A stretch of DNA of 64,000 nt from Symbiodinium natans (lineage: Eukaryota > Sar > Dinophyceae > Suessiales > Symbiodiniaceae): the NCBI GenBank assembly GCA_905221605.1, contig CAJNDS010000078.1, forward strand, positions 126,001 to 190,000. Direction: 5' to 3'. A program made the translations under genes and the position numbers. Below are positions 42,570 to 56,099 of this stretch, piece after piece. A model generated the notes under the pieces. That model saw only the letters and a list, made by a program, of their open reading frames with translations, did no database searches and had not been told where the DNA came from. Each line of letters opens with the position of its first letter. Position 1 is the stretch's first letter.

Positions 42570-45500
42570 GAATGCAACTATCACTTCAAGCCTTGAGCTT
42601 TGACAGTGCGTGTCATCGTTCCTGGTCAAGCTACCTTCTTGTCGGGCTCTCTGCACGCATCGCCGCATGCTTCTGAGGTTTCGTTTGGAAGGCGGTGGCT
42701 ACTTCCAGGCTGTGTGGCTGCACGCAGTCGGCAAAAATCCAGGAGTTGCTACAAGCCTGCAGCCTGTAGCAGCAGTGCAGTCTATAACTCCTACCAAGAT
42801 CTAGCTACAAGCTTTGCAACTTTGTCCTGGACAGACCGGCGTGCTGGTGGCATCGGCAGAGACGAGCCCTGGAGGGCTTCCGGCCTCAGCCTGAGGAAGT
42901 CAATGAACGAAGTCCAGCTTTCGTCCAACGGAGTCAATCATCGGACCGCACGCTGTCATGCACTGTCACTGGCTTCACAAGCTACATGCATACTACACTA
43001 GTCTTCATGTTGTCGCGCGTGTGTAGTGCACCTTCTGGTCCAAGCCGTACTGACTGGCAACGGCCACGTTGTGTGCTCCGTCTTCTCTACCTTGGTTTGG
43101 CAAAGCTCTTGAGTTTCAAGTGGGCGGGTGTAGATCAAAATTCTGGGTCCTCGTGGTCCCTTCACCCATTAGCTTAGGTTCTCCTATTGGTGATAATGTG
43201 GACAGCCATGAATATCAAGGCATGTTTCTGCATCGGTCCCACTCAGGAGTTGGCTTTCTAGGCCGTTCGTCGGCACCTTGCTCAAGCCCCGAGAGCCCAA
43301 GAAAGAAAGGGGTAGGGAAGCAATGTGGTCGAGAATCAGGGACGGACGCAGAGCAACCATTTGTCTTAGCCTGGGCTGCAGCCGTCGCGCTCATCAGCTT
43401 TCGTGATTAGATTCGATCTTCGAGGACGTCAGCATACGCCAGGTGGGTGAAGAGCATGGCATGACCTTGAACCACGACATCCAAGCAATGCTGTGTGTGC
43501 GCTGTGCCAGGTGTCCATGTTTCCTCTGCGATTTCCTTCGCGCCTTCGACAGGCCTCCAAGCAATGCTGGGGCTGGTGCAAGCTCCGCATGCGGATTGTG
43601 GCTGGGTCATTGGGTATCAAGCTGGAGTTCAAAACTTGCTGCAATCATCCCCTGACCCTGGCACCACAGCCACAGCTTGTCCTTGTTTTATTCTACAAAG
43701 TCATGTGGTCGGAGTGACATAGGGCAAGCAATAGCACCAAATAGCAAGCAAACAGCAAGCACCCAGCAAGCAACCAGCAAGCAAACGCTTTGTTTGTGCG
43801 TCATCCTGCCGGGCTTCTTGTCAAGAGAGGCAGGGTCCTCGCGAACGATCAGGTGAGTGGCTCAGAACTGCTTGTGCCATGACATATGGCAACATAGCTT
43901 CTATCGCTGGTGTGGCAACTTGCTTTGCAACTTGAAGCAACTGATCAAGCCTGAGTTTGGGGCCCGAAGAAAATGTCTGAGGTGCTTTTTTCGCCCAAAA
44001 TGTTCGGTGGTGAAGCAGGCAATCTCATTTCCACGTTATATGAACCAACCATCACAGCCCCCGTAGGCACGCGCTCACACGCACACATGCTGCTACGCTG
44101 AATGCTTAGCGGCTCAGCAGTGCCAGCAGAACCTTTCGCGCCTGAGCCCCGACGCAAAGTTGATGACGGTCAGCGCTGCAGAGGTGATCAGTTAAGGCTC
44201 CCTGAGTATGGACCACGACAGCATGTGCTACTCTTCCAAGTTAAGCTGTCACCACTCGTGCTACGAGTGCTCGTCTGACTACTCACACCGATTAAGTACT
44301 GAATTATCGAATGCTGACGCGCGGAGGTCTTGCCCCGCGCAAAGCTGATTTGTCCAGACCACTTTGCAGCACTTTGCTTGGGCCCTTAGGCATTTTTCGA
44401 AATCTGAAATGAAAGCCGCTCGCCGCAGACCATCGAAGACCCCCCGCCGTGCCGGCTGCCGGCTATAAATAGCATTACAGGGCGCTTTTGCACCTCTCTG
44501 TGCTCTGGTCATGACAACGGGCACCAAAGGCCGTCTCATTTGCCTTTGGCATACAGCGAGACCGAGAGGTTGAAGGCTGAAGCGATGGCTTGGATGGCTT
44601 CTGCTTTTGGTGTGTCGCGACTGCTTAGCTTGCGAAGCAGCTGTCCATACCATAGGGGTTGGTGTGGACAATTGCGGGCGCGGCTTGGAGGTTCGAAGTG
44701 GTGAAGGCACCAGGGGTTTCATGTTCCGTTGTCTCACATGCAGGGTGCGTCGTGCTCGTCGTCCCGGCAGCAGCAGCCTGGTTACCGAGTGCATAGTGCA
44801 ACATTATCGTCATGGATTTCACAGTTTTTTGTGCGGTGCCCAAATGACCATTGTTGCATGAGCTCGCATGCAAGTTGGGCTCCATGCAGGCGTGTTTGGG
44901 ATTTTGGGATCACCGTTTCACGCACTCACGACCCCCTCACAGACATGCACTCTGCGATAATCTGCGTCTGCTCCACGCTGCAGTTGGCACGACACGAACA
45001 GAAACGGCTTTAGATTCTCGAAGCACCTGCAGCATTCTGCAGCTAAGGTGTGCTTTCCTGCGAAAGGCTTCGAATACCTCTGCACCGAGGCCCGTCTCAA
45101 GTATTATGACGTTTCCGCGAGCCTCAGCCCTGATTGCAACATTTTGCAACCTTGCATCTCAAGTTGTGCACTGAGACTCATTGGAGGCTTGCAAATTGTA
45201 CGTTTGGTATGCGTAAGATACAAAAATCTACTGCTGCCCAGCATGGTGCTACACGGGCTTGGGGAGGTGCTGCATCGCAGGCCTGCAGCTGTAGGCAGAA
45301 CATCCGAAAGGCAGTTACAAGATCTCGTCGATACAAAACGGGGAAAAATTTCAGGTCACAGGCCAAATGCAGCCATGTAGTGTAGCATTTGCCTTCGTAA
45401 CTTCTTTCGTTCTGCGATGTCCACTTCGATTGTCACCGGTACTACGCATGCCTGCAGCAGGCCTTTGGAGACTTGGGAAGAGGTAGAGCTGCACCGACCA

Positions 45501-47330
45501 AAGGCCAGTGACAAAACTTTGCTTGCGCGAGTTTCTGTCTGGGTTAGCGACTGGTTCATGTGATTGGCTCAGGCCCCCACACTGGAAGGATACGTCAGAC
45601 CTGTTGGAGCTCCTGAACAACTTGATATTCCAAGGGAACAGCGCCCCAGCTCCATGAATGCATCTTGCAATGTCCACTACTCGGCACCTCCAAGGTATCA
45701 TCAGTTCATGATGGGCAAGCCTGCCAGATATTCAGTTGAACTCAGGCCCGGGATGCAAATGCTCAGTCTTGCTTAGGTTGCAGTAATCTGCGCTGCCCTC
45801 TTTGGCATCAGGAACTTTCTTATGGGACTTGGAGTTGTCAGCTTCTGCTTTGCAGAGTTTGCCTTCACTGTCTACAAGGCTTGTTTTGAAACTTTGCCTC
45901 ACCTGTTGATGTTTTCCATGTGTTCCATCATGTTCGATGGTGTAAGAGTGACAGCTTCGTCCGGACGACTTGGACTGGGTGGACGAAGAGCGCAAGCGCG
46001 CCGCTGCGGCAAAAGCTCGGATCGAGGCCTTGAGAATCACACGTTCATACGCGCTGTGTAAGTCTGTGCACTTCCATACTCTTCCATGTAGTTCTTGTGC
46101 TCCATTGTGCTCTGCACGAATCCAGACAGAGCGACCCTGAGCGACCCTGAGCGACTAGGCTGTAGGCAACACCACATACTCCTCTTGCCACGTGCCCATG
46201 TTGGCTTCATGGGGTCACCACGAGGACTTCTTGCTTTTTCGTTGTGGAAGGCACGCATTGCCAAGCAAGAGTCCCAGACCAGCGACTAAGGGCCGTACCT
46301 CGGTCTCTGAGAAATGCGAACTCGTCCGAGGTTGGGGTCCAAATCAATTGGGTTCACACAGCCCTCGTCGCATCAGAGACTAGCAGTAGACCGCAAGGAA
46401 AGGGCGAGCCTCGTGAAGGTTTGGGAAGCTTGTAGCTGTGTGTGTGTGTGGCACAGTTTGCACGGCAGCATCGTGTCGCCAAGGAACATCAGCCACAACT
46501 AGGTCGCGCAACACTGATGCTCCCCAGCGTCTCACCTCAGGTTTGCCCTGAGCAGAAAACACATGTCACTCAAGCTAGCACGGACAGTCAAGCCTTGGCA
46601 TAGAGTAGCTTCAGATTCTGTCATCTGAAACAGTCATCCAGCTCGTCTGTTGTGGTCCACATACTGCGAAGTTGGCACAACACGTAGATGCAAGTGTGCT
46701 CATGCGTGCTCACATTATCTGCTTCAGGAACAGTCAGCAGTGCGATGAAAGCTGAGCCCAAACCAGTAGACACTGCCGTGTTTTCTAGTCGTTCTGTTTC
46801 TACACGTCCAGTGAGAGTTTCTTCTCGAAGCGTATACAGGCTTCTAGCCGGTGCTGGAGTGTTGCTTCCAGTCTTTTCAACGTCTTTGGCCAAAGCGACC
46901 AGAAGCACCCCTGCAGACGGAAGGAACCCACAGCAAAAAGAGAGACCTGCCTTACAAACGCGAGCGGCCGCGCAACAGAATACGCCCGAGGTGACCCAGT
47001 GTTTTTGTTTTGCGGTGGTATCGCGCATTTTAGCGCATTACGGACCACATAGCAAGCAAGAGACCGAGAATCAGCAAGAAGCTCCTGCGCAGCAAAAGCG
47101 ACTGCACAGCAAATAGACACGTCGGCCCTCACTCGTCTTACCAGACGCTACCAGCTGCAGAGCGCTTGCCCCAGTACGTCTCGATACGTCTCGATACGAG
47201 AAAACTGCACCCTCATGTTGCTCGTAGGAATGTTTTGTCTTTGGTTCGCACGTCAAGACGATAGAGAGAATCCTGTATGCAGTGCAATTGTAGTTCATAT
47301 GTAGTACACGTGGTATTGCGCAGCATGCCC
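42570..47330. other. No gene recognised; scattered frames
   Basis: AGCAAGCAACC-type short repeats lie at 43726-43787. Frames 44279-44794 (minus), 44937-45149 (minus) and 45732-46040 (minus) have moderately protein-like composition but no motif. Nothing else is supportable. Confidence 0.35.
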
Positions 47331-47333
47331 AGC

Positions 47334-47975
<642 letters not shown>

Positions 47976-48401
47976 TGAGAAGTCGACAGGTGCTCGTGGG
48001 AAAACGTGCTTGCAAGTCCCTTTGTTAAGCTGTTGGTTATGGTGACATCCCTCCATCATGCCAATTGCCTGTGCGTTTGCTAAGGTGCCTTTGAGATGCA
48101 GATGGAAGCGCAAGATTGGGGACCTCCCTGTGGAAATTCCTGGAGTCACTTCAAATATGCTTGCCCCCCAGGGCCCAAGGAAAGCGATTCGACAATGAGC
48201 GGCTTGCCCAGGTACCAAATCTCAGCTGATGATGTTGGGACTGATATATCCGTAGAGGTACATGCGGGCCGACAGTAAGCTGTCGCAACGCATACCCAAG
48301 ACCCATCCTAATACTTTTTGGCCTGCGAAGCAGCAGGCGCAGCCAGCAGATGCGGATGATGGTCATCATGGAACTGTCATTGGAGAGGCGGACGGTCTGT
48401 C

Positions 48402-48569
48402 ATGTCTTCTTTGAAAGTCGAATCTATGGCTATGGTCGGAACCTACAACAGTCGGGACATTCAAATGCTGCAGATCGGTCCATTCGAACTCGACCCAGCG
48501 ACCAGACGCAGCCTGGACAACGCACTGGGTTTGGGAGGAAGCAGGCCGGGTGGAGGGGAATTCAGATAA
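48402..48569 (+). CDS. Small hypothetical frame, possible C-terminal exon
   Basis: A 55-codon frame with strongly protein-like composition, including NSRDIQMLQIGPFELDPATR and a Gly-rich end (GLGGSRPGGGEFR). It stays open upstream of the ATG, so it is more likely the last exon of a spliced gene than a stand-alone protein. No family was recognised. Confidence 0.35.
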   Translation: MSSLKVESMAMVGTYNSRDIQMLQIGPFELDPATRRSLDNALGLGGSRPGGGEFR

Positions 48570-49440
48570 CATGTCGGCAGTTCTCGCGTTTGTCATATTC
48601 TGATTCACCCTGATTATATGGACTCAGATGGACGGCGACGTCGGCAACACCAAAACTTGAGCTTACTTGTAGACGCTGTGCTGTCAGACACTGGTAGCAC
48701 TGGTTGTTGAAATTTGTTGAATACAGAGCCTTCCTCAAACGGAGTGTCAGTACGCCTAATCTAAACGCTACTCGACCTGCCTCGGCCGGGGCCTGCCGCC
48801 ACTTTCAGTCGCGAGGCAAGGTTTTCACGACAGGCTCCATGAAGACGAAAGCGAAGAAGTGCCGGGTCAGGGAGGGGGGGGTTAGGAAGCAGGAAACGCT
48901 AGGTACAGTAGCCGAAAGGGAAGAGACAACGGGGCAGATTGGGGAAGAAAGGACAGCCGGAAAGGTACAACGAGCGTGCATCACACACACTGCCAAGGTT
49001 CGTGGAAACATCTGCAAAGTAAAGTACTTGGGACTTAATTAACTTGTCGGGCAGGATGGTGTATATTTGAGTCTGCACATCCTTCCTGACTCGCCAGGTT
49101 TGCGGTCATGCAATCAAAGCTTCCCGGAGAAACTCCTGGAAGCACCCGGCAGGAGTTGACATGTGAATCTGTGAAGGGTGAATGCATCCTGTTCCTGTTC
49201 TATCCGTTGCAGCAGACCACCCAGAGCAAGTCAAGAGATGAGATGCGAGCAAGAGTCTAACAAGAGCCCCTGCAGGACCTTGCAATACAAGTGTCCGCAG
49301 AGGGGGTGCGTGTGCCACAACAGCAGTGGTCCAGTTCTCCATGCTCAAGTTGAGCAGCATTCAGCACTAAGGTCACAGCTATCGGAAGTGGTTATCAAAG
49401 ACACCACCTTAGTGCTCACCTGCTCCATCGCCGCTGTGCG
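48570..49440. other. No gene recognised
   Basis: A plus frame at 48704-49042 is Lys/Arg/Glu-rich and crosses a short G run. Not supportable. Confidence 0.35.
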
Positions 49441-49446
49441 GGCGGA

Positions 49447-49995
49447 ATGGAATTGTGGGTTTGTGGGCTTTTTAGGCATAGTGAGCCATCGAACCTGTTT
49501 TATTTGCGATGCCTAGGCCGTGAAAACCGAGAAGTCTATGCAGAGTGCTCCTTTAATGAAGACTCCTTCTGGGTCTGTTCCATTCATAGGATGTTGGTAG
49601 TCCGATTCAGTCCGCTCCTGAGCGAGGTACTCGTCCGAATACCCAAAGGTGATTATCCACCCTCTGGATACAACCAAGGCTGGCAGGTGATGTTTCATCA
49701 TTTCGTTGTATCTCGATATCGCCACTATAGTAGCCCTTGTATGCGGCATTGTATGCTCCATTGTATGCGGCAGTTCCAATTGGTGATGAGCGAAGTGAAG
49801 ACATTCCACCTTATGGCGCTCACGCGTACTGCCCGTGACTTGATCGCCCTGACGATTCGCTGCTTCCATGCCAAGAAGTGCCCGGGGACATTCTTTGTGC
49901 ACCGAAGAGTAGCAGGCCTTTCAGAAAACTTCAGAAAGCAAGCATATCAAGCTGGGCGTGCTGCTATGTTGGGGTTTCGCAGCACTGCAATGTGA
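49447..49995 (+). CDS. Hypothetical frame, 182 residues
   Basis: Balanced composition, with a C-terminal helical part (VMSEVKTFHLMALTRTARDL and a following basic segment). A 14-base near-repeat TTGTATGC(G/T)(G/C) at 49738-49775 gives a CMRHCMLHCMRQ stretch. No signal or membrane segment is clear. Unrecognised; moderate chance of being random. Confidence 0.3.
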   Translation: MELWVCGLFRHSEPSNLFYLRCLGRENREVYAECSFNEDSFWVCSIHRMLVVRFSPLLSEVLVRIPKGDYPPSGYNQGWQVMFHHFVVSRYRHYSSPCMRHCMLHCMRQFQLVMSEVKTFHLMALTRTARDLIALTIRCFHAKKCPGTFFVHRRVAGLSENFRKQAYQAGRAAMLGFRSTAM

Positions 49996-50227
49996 GCTGG
50001 CATGACGTAGCTGAGAGGAGTAGAAGAGTAGAAGAAAAGTAGAGCAGAGCCCAACATCGGGTTCAGGTACATGCCGACCTCAAGCCTTTTGCATACGCTT
50101 CTTCCTGCTGTGACCTCGATCTGCCCAGAGCACGTGAGTCACGTGAAGCTGAGCGATGATTCCTCTCCAGAGGAGGGCATTGTAGGGCTTTGGGATTTGA
50201 GGGCTTCCTAGTACTGGTACGGGGCAT

Positions 50228-50767
50228 TCACTTGGGAGTCTGTGCGGGGGCTGCCTCTGTGGCATGGGCCGTGGCCGGCAGGCTCGGTGGTGGTTTGTGG
50301 CTTGCATAAGGCATAAGGCATGCCTTCCCGGACCCCAAGCCCTCAGAACGCAAAGTTAAAAGATTTGTGGTTCCTAAATAGCTTGCATCGCCATCCCGTC
50401 TTCTTTCTGCCTCAGAAGAGGAGAGAGCAGAGTCCAGAAGCGGAGAACGGCAACCAAGAGGCACATCAACAGAGGTCTTAGGCTCTGGAGCCGGGTCTTG
50501 GGGTCCATACTGTGGGCTTGGGTGTCGCAGGGGATGCTCGGGCATCCAGAAAGTACTTGGGGAACCGTAGGAGGGCGTCCTCAAGGGGCCCCGCTTACCA
50601 AACCTCGCAACAACATGAACGTCTGTCTCAGTGAACGTGCAAGCAAAACATGTCCAAGTCACTCCCTTTGCAACAGGAATGTGTTGGGGTCCCTGTGCCG
50701 ACCCAACGATTGGCATCACACACGCAACTTCAAGTCTTCCTGCAACATCCTCTACTGCAAGCGACAT
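50228..50767 (-). CDS. Hypothetical frame, 179 residues
   Basis: The first 50 residues hold hydrophobic strands with CFACTF and DVHVVARFGKRGP. The middle is Pro/Ser-rich (PEHPLRHPSPQYGPQDPAPE) and the C-terminal third Ser/Glu/Arg-rich. This is typical of a disordered regulatory segment. Overlapping plus frames are less protein-like. Unrecognised. Confidence 0.35.
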   Translation of the reverse strand: MSLAVEDVAGRLEVACVMPIVGSAQGPQHIPVAKGVTWTCFACTFTETDVHVVARFGKRGPLRTPSYGSPSTFWMPEHPLRHPSPQYGPQDPAPEPKTSVDVPLGCRSPLLDSALSSSEAERRRDGDASYLGTTNLLTLRSEGLGSGKACLMPYASHKPPPSLPATAHATEAAPAQTPK

Positions 50768-50769
50768 CT

Positions 50770-53700
50770 AGAGTCGTATTGAATCGTATTGAAACCTCGG
50801 ATCATCGACAGTTAGCAGGGAAGACCCCTGAGCGGTTTACTTTGTACATTGAGAAGAAATTTGAACAGGTTAACGGTTCCAGACCTCGGTTCATGACGTT
50901 CACGTACTCTCTTGTAACCGTAAGACGTCCCAAGTGGCAAAGTTGCGCGAGATGAACCAACTCATGGAAGTGCAACAGAAGCGCAAAAGCAGCTTCTTCC
51001 CATTTCTTCCCACTTCTTTCCTGTGTTGCATCCCATGGGCATGATGGTCGTGGCCATGCGTAGCCGACAGCTCAGGTCCAAGCTCCTACAGCAGCAGGCG
51101 AAACCACGGGGTGATGTGTGCCAGTGGTAGCCAAGTGGCAGCCAAGTGCCAAGTGGAGCCAAGTGGTAGCCAAGTGGTAGCCAAGCGTCAGCACGGTTCG
51201 ATTTTGTCCTTGACCAGGTGCTGTGATTCCGATCACAGATGCGCGCCTGGACACATGCATTGTGCTTGAAACGTTGGCGAAGGAGAACGCGCCCCTCCTT
51301 CTGCCAAACTCAACGCCTCGACCTGGCCTGCGCCGGTTCGTTGATAGCTTGTGACAGCTTGTGCTCCAGCAGCTCTGGCTCGCCCAGTAGTCAGAAGCAT
51401 GTACGACGCACCTCAACATACCTCACTGAAGGGACTGAACGCGCGCTAGGGTGGCATTGCCAACAGTGATCAAGTTGTGCATGGAACTGTTTAGCCAGAC
51501 TGTGATGTAGCAATCAGACTAGGTTGAGCGGACATTATGCCGCCAGGGTCTGCTTTGCGCTCGGTCTGAGTGCAGAATCGCACGCGACCATGCCCAAGAT
51601 CCAGCCATAGGCATTCATGTTCGTCGATTGCTGTTTCTGTTGTCTTTTGCCGCTCCGCGCATCCCTCGTACTTGTAGAGTTTGACTCCAAGTTCGGGTCT
51701 GGGCTGGAGACATTCCGTAGTCTGAAGCCTTCGAAGCCTAAAGACATTTGAGTTTTTTTCCTTCCAGGTGGCTTTCATCGCAGTACATGTGCAGCTGTTG
51801 ACCAGACACAAATGACGACTCCTTTGTGGCATCACAAAACATAGCTTTGCAGCTTGCTCTGCGGCCCCTCGGCTCCAGCTTGCATTGAAAAGAAGGCAGC
51901 CCGATTGACTTTGCGGTTGCTGCGCTCTCCTGAGTTCTTGAAGATGTGACCTCACGAGTGTAACATGTGAAAGTGGCAACAGCTTCGATAGACTCGAGGA
52001 CAGCCTGCGATGACTTCACAGGCATGCGGGATGGGCGGGAAAGTCGCTGGACGCACGCCGGCTTCTGGTGCACCGCTAGGTTGAAGCCGTGATGACGGGC
52101 CAAGAGCCAAAGGCAGTGCAAAGCCTGATCTCGGATCTCAAGCCGAGCCCTGAGCGAATCGAGCGATCTGAAGTGTCTACAAAATATTACAAAATCACAA
52201 GCTTAATGGCTGCACATCGCCATCATCGCCGCATGCCAGGATGATGGCCGCCTATGAGACAGCTGCGGACTGGCGGGAGACAAAGGCCTCCGTGATCTTT
52301 CTATGAGACCATATGAGACCTGTTTTTTGTGCATTCTGTGCTCTTGCGGTCAGCAAGGCCATGGATGGTGCATTTGCAGCAATGTCATGGGATGATGCTA
52401 CCGTCAAGGCAGGGCCAAGGTCCAAGCATGCAGGAAGTCAGGAAGCACGATGCATGGCGATCAAGCACTGACTTGTGACCCACTTCTGACTACTTGCGCT
52501 GTGAACCAACAACAGTTGGCTTGCGGAATTTCGTGAAGCTCGGCATCTGCAAACACTCGCTTTCGGTCAATGCTGTCATTCTGCACTCCATACCAGGCCG
52601 CATTGCCAGAATATCTCAAGTCCTCCGGGGAGGAGCGTGCCAAGGCAGAAAGCACGGTTGTGCAAAAGGTCGAGGTCAATGTAGTCGTCGACTTTATACA
52701 ACACTACAGATATGTCATCGTCTTGGTCATCGTGCATAGTGGTCTGCGACAGACTGGCGAAAGATATTGTCAAGGACTCTGTGCTTTCTGCAACAGCTCT
52801 GATGTTATGCTTGGGGGTTGCTCTTGAATCCAGGATGAACACAGGCCCCGCGAAAGTTCGGACAGTAGCGGCGAAAGACTTTGTTTGCACTTTCAGCGTG
52901 CGAAAACCCCACTTTTGCAGGGACTGCGGAGCTGCCCCCATCTGCCCCCCCAAGGTCCGCGCAAGGTCTTGAACAGGTGCGGCAACCACAACATGATCAT
53001 GCCATGCTTCATCTGAGGTATCTTGCGCTTATGTCATTGAACGACATTTAGCTTCGTGATCTCCTTGACGTAGCGCAAGAAGCATACTCAGAAATTCGCG
53101 GAAGTACCGGTAAACTTCTCCACTATCCTGCATGACTATCGGGCTGCTGAGTCTTTTCGCTTGCCGTGTCCAATTACCACTGATCGCAATTAAACGCTGC
53201 CTCTGTAAGCAGCTGCCGCTTGACTAAGCGCATCACAAGGTCGTGCAAGGTTCTCGCAAGCGCCCTCCAGAGGCCCTTGTAGCTTTGGTAGTCTCTGCGG
53301 GTTCTGCAGGTGGACTATGCATTCAATGCCCTCATCCCGCGGCCACCGCAGAGCACAGACGGCCGACAGGCCGATGAACATACCATGCCGATGGCACGCT
53401 GCTACACTACCGCAAAAAGCCATGCTAAGACAAACCGTAAATCTTGGAGGCTGTGATGCACACCTGGATCAAGGCTCGCTTATTCTCCTACAACAAGGCC
53501 CCTCATCCTTGCGCATATTCGCGCATCTTCCCTCGACCAGCATTAGACGTGTCATGCCGCGTGCAGGCCTTTCCTTTCACTTTCAGCCCATACGCAGCCT
53601 GAACGAGCTGAGTGAGCGAGGTTCACATGCTCGGCCGCCTTAATGCCAAGATTCAGAGCATTCCAGAGCTATGGCTGCTTTGTGCATGTGCTTCTCTGCG

Positions 53701-55230
53701 GCCGGCGCATGTTCGATGGATTCAATATGACTCAACATCACCTAGCAATTTGGAACAGCTTGGACCGCAGCATCCGCTTCGCGGTTTTGGTGAAGGCTCA
53801 GACTTGCAGGCTTCGTAGATTGAAGTGGAGTCAAAAAGCGAGTGTGATGGGAATGGCTTCTGGTCCTGTTCGATTCTGAGTTGACCTTCGCCCACCGAAG
53901 GTAGCGATGGACCCCGGATGACAGATTGCGTGCGATGTTGCAAGCACTGGGTGCAGGCCTCAACAGCCGTAGCATACCATCAGAATGAAAGAGCCAAGCA
54001 TTCGTCAAGCATGCGAGCGTTCGCGAGCATGTGTGACGAGGATTGTGTATAATTCAGGCTAGGAGAGGGAAGAGGAGGGGGTGAAGGCGGGAAAACGGAA
54101 TCCAGGGCTGCGCCCCAACAGTTTTGAAGGGGGTAGGGAGTAAAGAACGATTGCGGGGGGTCGGCGGATGTAACGACAAGCCCATGCCATTTCCGACAAG
54201 GCAGGTTTGGGTTTGAGATGACCTAGATCGAACCACGTACCGAAAAGGCAGGTGAGGACTTGATGCCTAGACTGAGGCCATTCGCTGGTCAAGGATGACA
54301 AGGACTATGACACCATGATCACCAGCTTCGGGTCAGAGTCTCCGCTCCAGGGTGTTGCATTCAGGACCAGGATCTCGCTGCGATCGCTTCGGTTTTCGAG
54401 CTGCCGGCCCGGCCCGATGACATTGAATATCATTGAATGCATACCCGCGAAGTGTATGAGCCTTGCATGACCATACATGTTGCAGGAGAAGGCCGGCATC
54501 GTGATTGCCTGGCTTTCGGAGGCTCATGATGGGTCATGGTTTTTCCTCAGTCTGCATAGTTGCAGGATCTTGCCAGGATGGCCTTTTCTTGGTGCCTCTT
54601 GCCTGCTTGGACAGCACGAATGGGCCGATAGGCCTGAATGTGCCAGAGCAGCGGAAAGCGGCCCGATCCGACATGACCAGTGCCAGGTGTTCGACATACT
54701 GGCGGAGTCAAAGGCGTTGTCAGAGTCAAGCGTCAAGCAGAAGGTGAATTTTCACACCCTAACCCTCAGAATCAGCAGCAGGGCCTTGGAGAGAGCCCCA
54801 CGCCAAGCAAGAGTCTCAATCTGACCCCAACATTACAACATGCCAACAGCTTGAAGCTCGGGGGATGGAAAAAGAGAATACAGTCAGTATCCCGACAGGG
54901 TAATCAGGATAATCAGGGTATCAAAGGAGACTTCCCTTCATGCTCCTGGTGAGGGTCTGCTCCTTCTCCCCTGGTCTCCCACTTCGTTGGTGTTAAAGTC
55001 AAGGTTTCTGCCCAGACTTCAGGGCTCGTGCAATGTCATCGACGTACCTCTGCCCGAGACGTGCTTGTCAGGAGGATTGCCGCAGACTGCGCCTGGAAAT
55101 TGCCGAATCAGATGGCTGCGCCAGTCTTACACACATTCATTTCAATGCTGTCCGATGCAGGTGGTGTCTCAGAATTCCCCCGGAAGGGGAATGAAGGGGA
55201 AAGAGTGTGTGTTTGTCTCACTGAGCTGCA
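50770..55230. other. No gene recognised; scattered frames
   Basis: AGCCAAGTGGT units repeat about five times at 51127-51185. Frames at 52570-52827 (plus) and 52576-52989 (minus) overlap and neither has a motif. Nothing else is supportable. Confidence 0.35.
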
Positions 55231-55236
55231 GCGTCT

Positions 55237-56024
55237 GTGACAATGTCTCAGCAGGTTCACGACAAGGCACAAGGTAAGTGTGCACAACAGGTCCTCCCCA
55301 GAGGTGGAACTGAGCTTGTTCCTGCCGCAAAGCGCCTCCTGCAGTGGTTCCGGTCCACAGCTCCCTCATCTCTGCCAAGGTCACGGCAGTGGAGGCCTCT
55401 TCAGCACCAAGACGCCTGCCCTCCCCCCCCCCCCCCTTACCCCCCCCCCCCTCACGATGCAGACAGCCTTCTGCAATCAGAGCTCACCCCTGATCGATTT
55501 GCCCAGGTTATGGTTCTCCAGTCTCTTCAGTTCCAAGTATATACTGCTTTAGACTTTTCCCCGCCACCGCCATGCCTAGTACAAGGTGCTGCTGTCCACC
55601 ACGGATTCTCTGGGCCCTCGCCCTTTCCTTTGACTGAGCCTTTTCCTGCCCCTGGCAAAGCTGGCCAGCCTCAGTCCCCCCCCCCACCCCCAGTTCGCTA
55701 TGCCTTTCCTCTTCTCCCCTCTGCTCTCCTCCGCCCCGCTCTCTGTCCTCAGTTACCTCATCGCTTTCCCAACTGGCTGCTGCATGGATGTGCCTCTACT
55801 TCTACACCGTTGAGTCCCGCATCTGCTGCAGTCCTGCGGCATGTGTGTCCACATCGGGGCTACAACAACTCCTCCTCAGCGCACCAGTTGTGCCCTGATT
55901 GCTGGTGCACCTGGGCACGCCTCCTCGCTGCCAGCCCGGCGCAGCACCTCAAGCTGCTGGCGCACCTCCGGGCTGCGGCCGAGCAGTGCCGGCTCCCCAA
56001 ACCCTTTTCTTGGCCAGTTCCTGC

Positions 56025-56056
<32 letters not shown>

Positions 56057-56097
56057 GCGGCGATATGCTTGCGGCGACTTGTTATGACTTGTTGTGA
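55237..56097 (+). CDS. Pro-rich hypothetical frame, 286 residues
   Basis: The frame crosses two C runs (about 55425-55451), giving poly-Pro, and a G26 run (56032-56057), giving poly-Gly, so homopolymer length decides whether it stays open. The part at about 55800-56010 (WARLLAASPAQHLKLLAHLR and Cys/His around it) is the most protein-like and may be a true exon. Polypyrimidine stretches inside suggest introns. Unrecognised. Confidence 0.3.
56032..56057 (+). repeat. G26 homopolymer
   Basis: Twenty-six consecutive G followed by CGGCGA. It parallels the G21 run at 8044-8064 followed by CGGTGG. Confidence 0.95.
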
Positions 56098-56099
56098 TG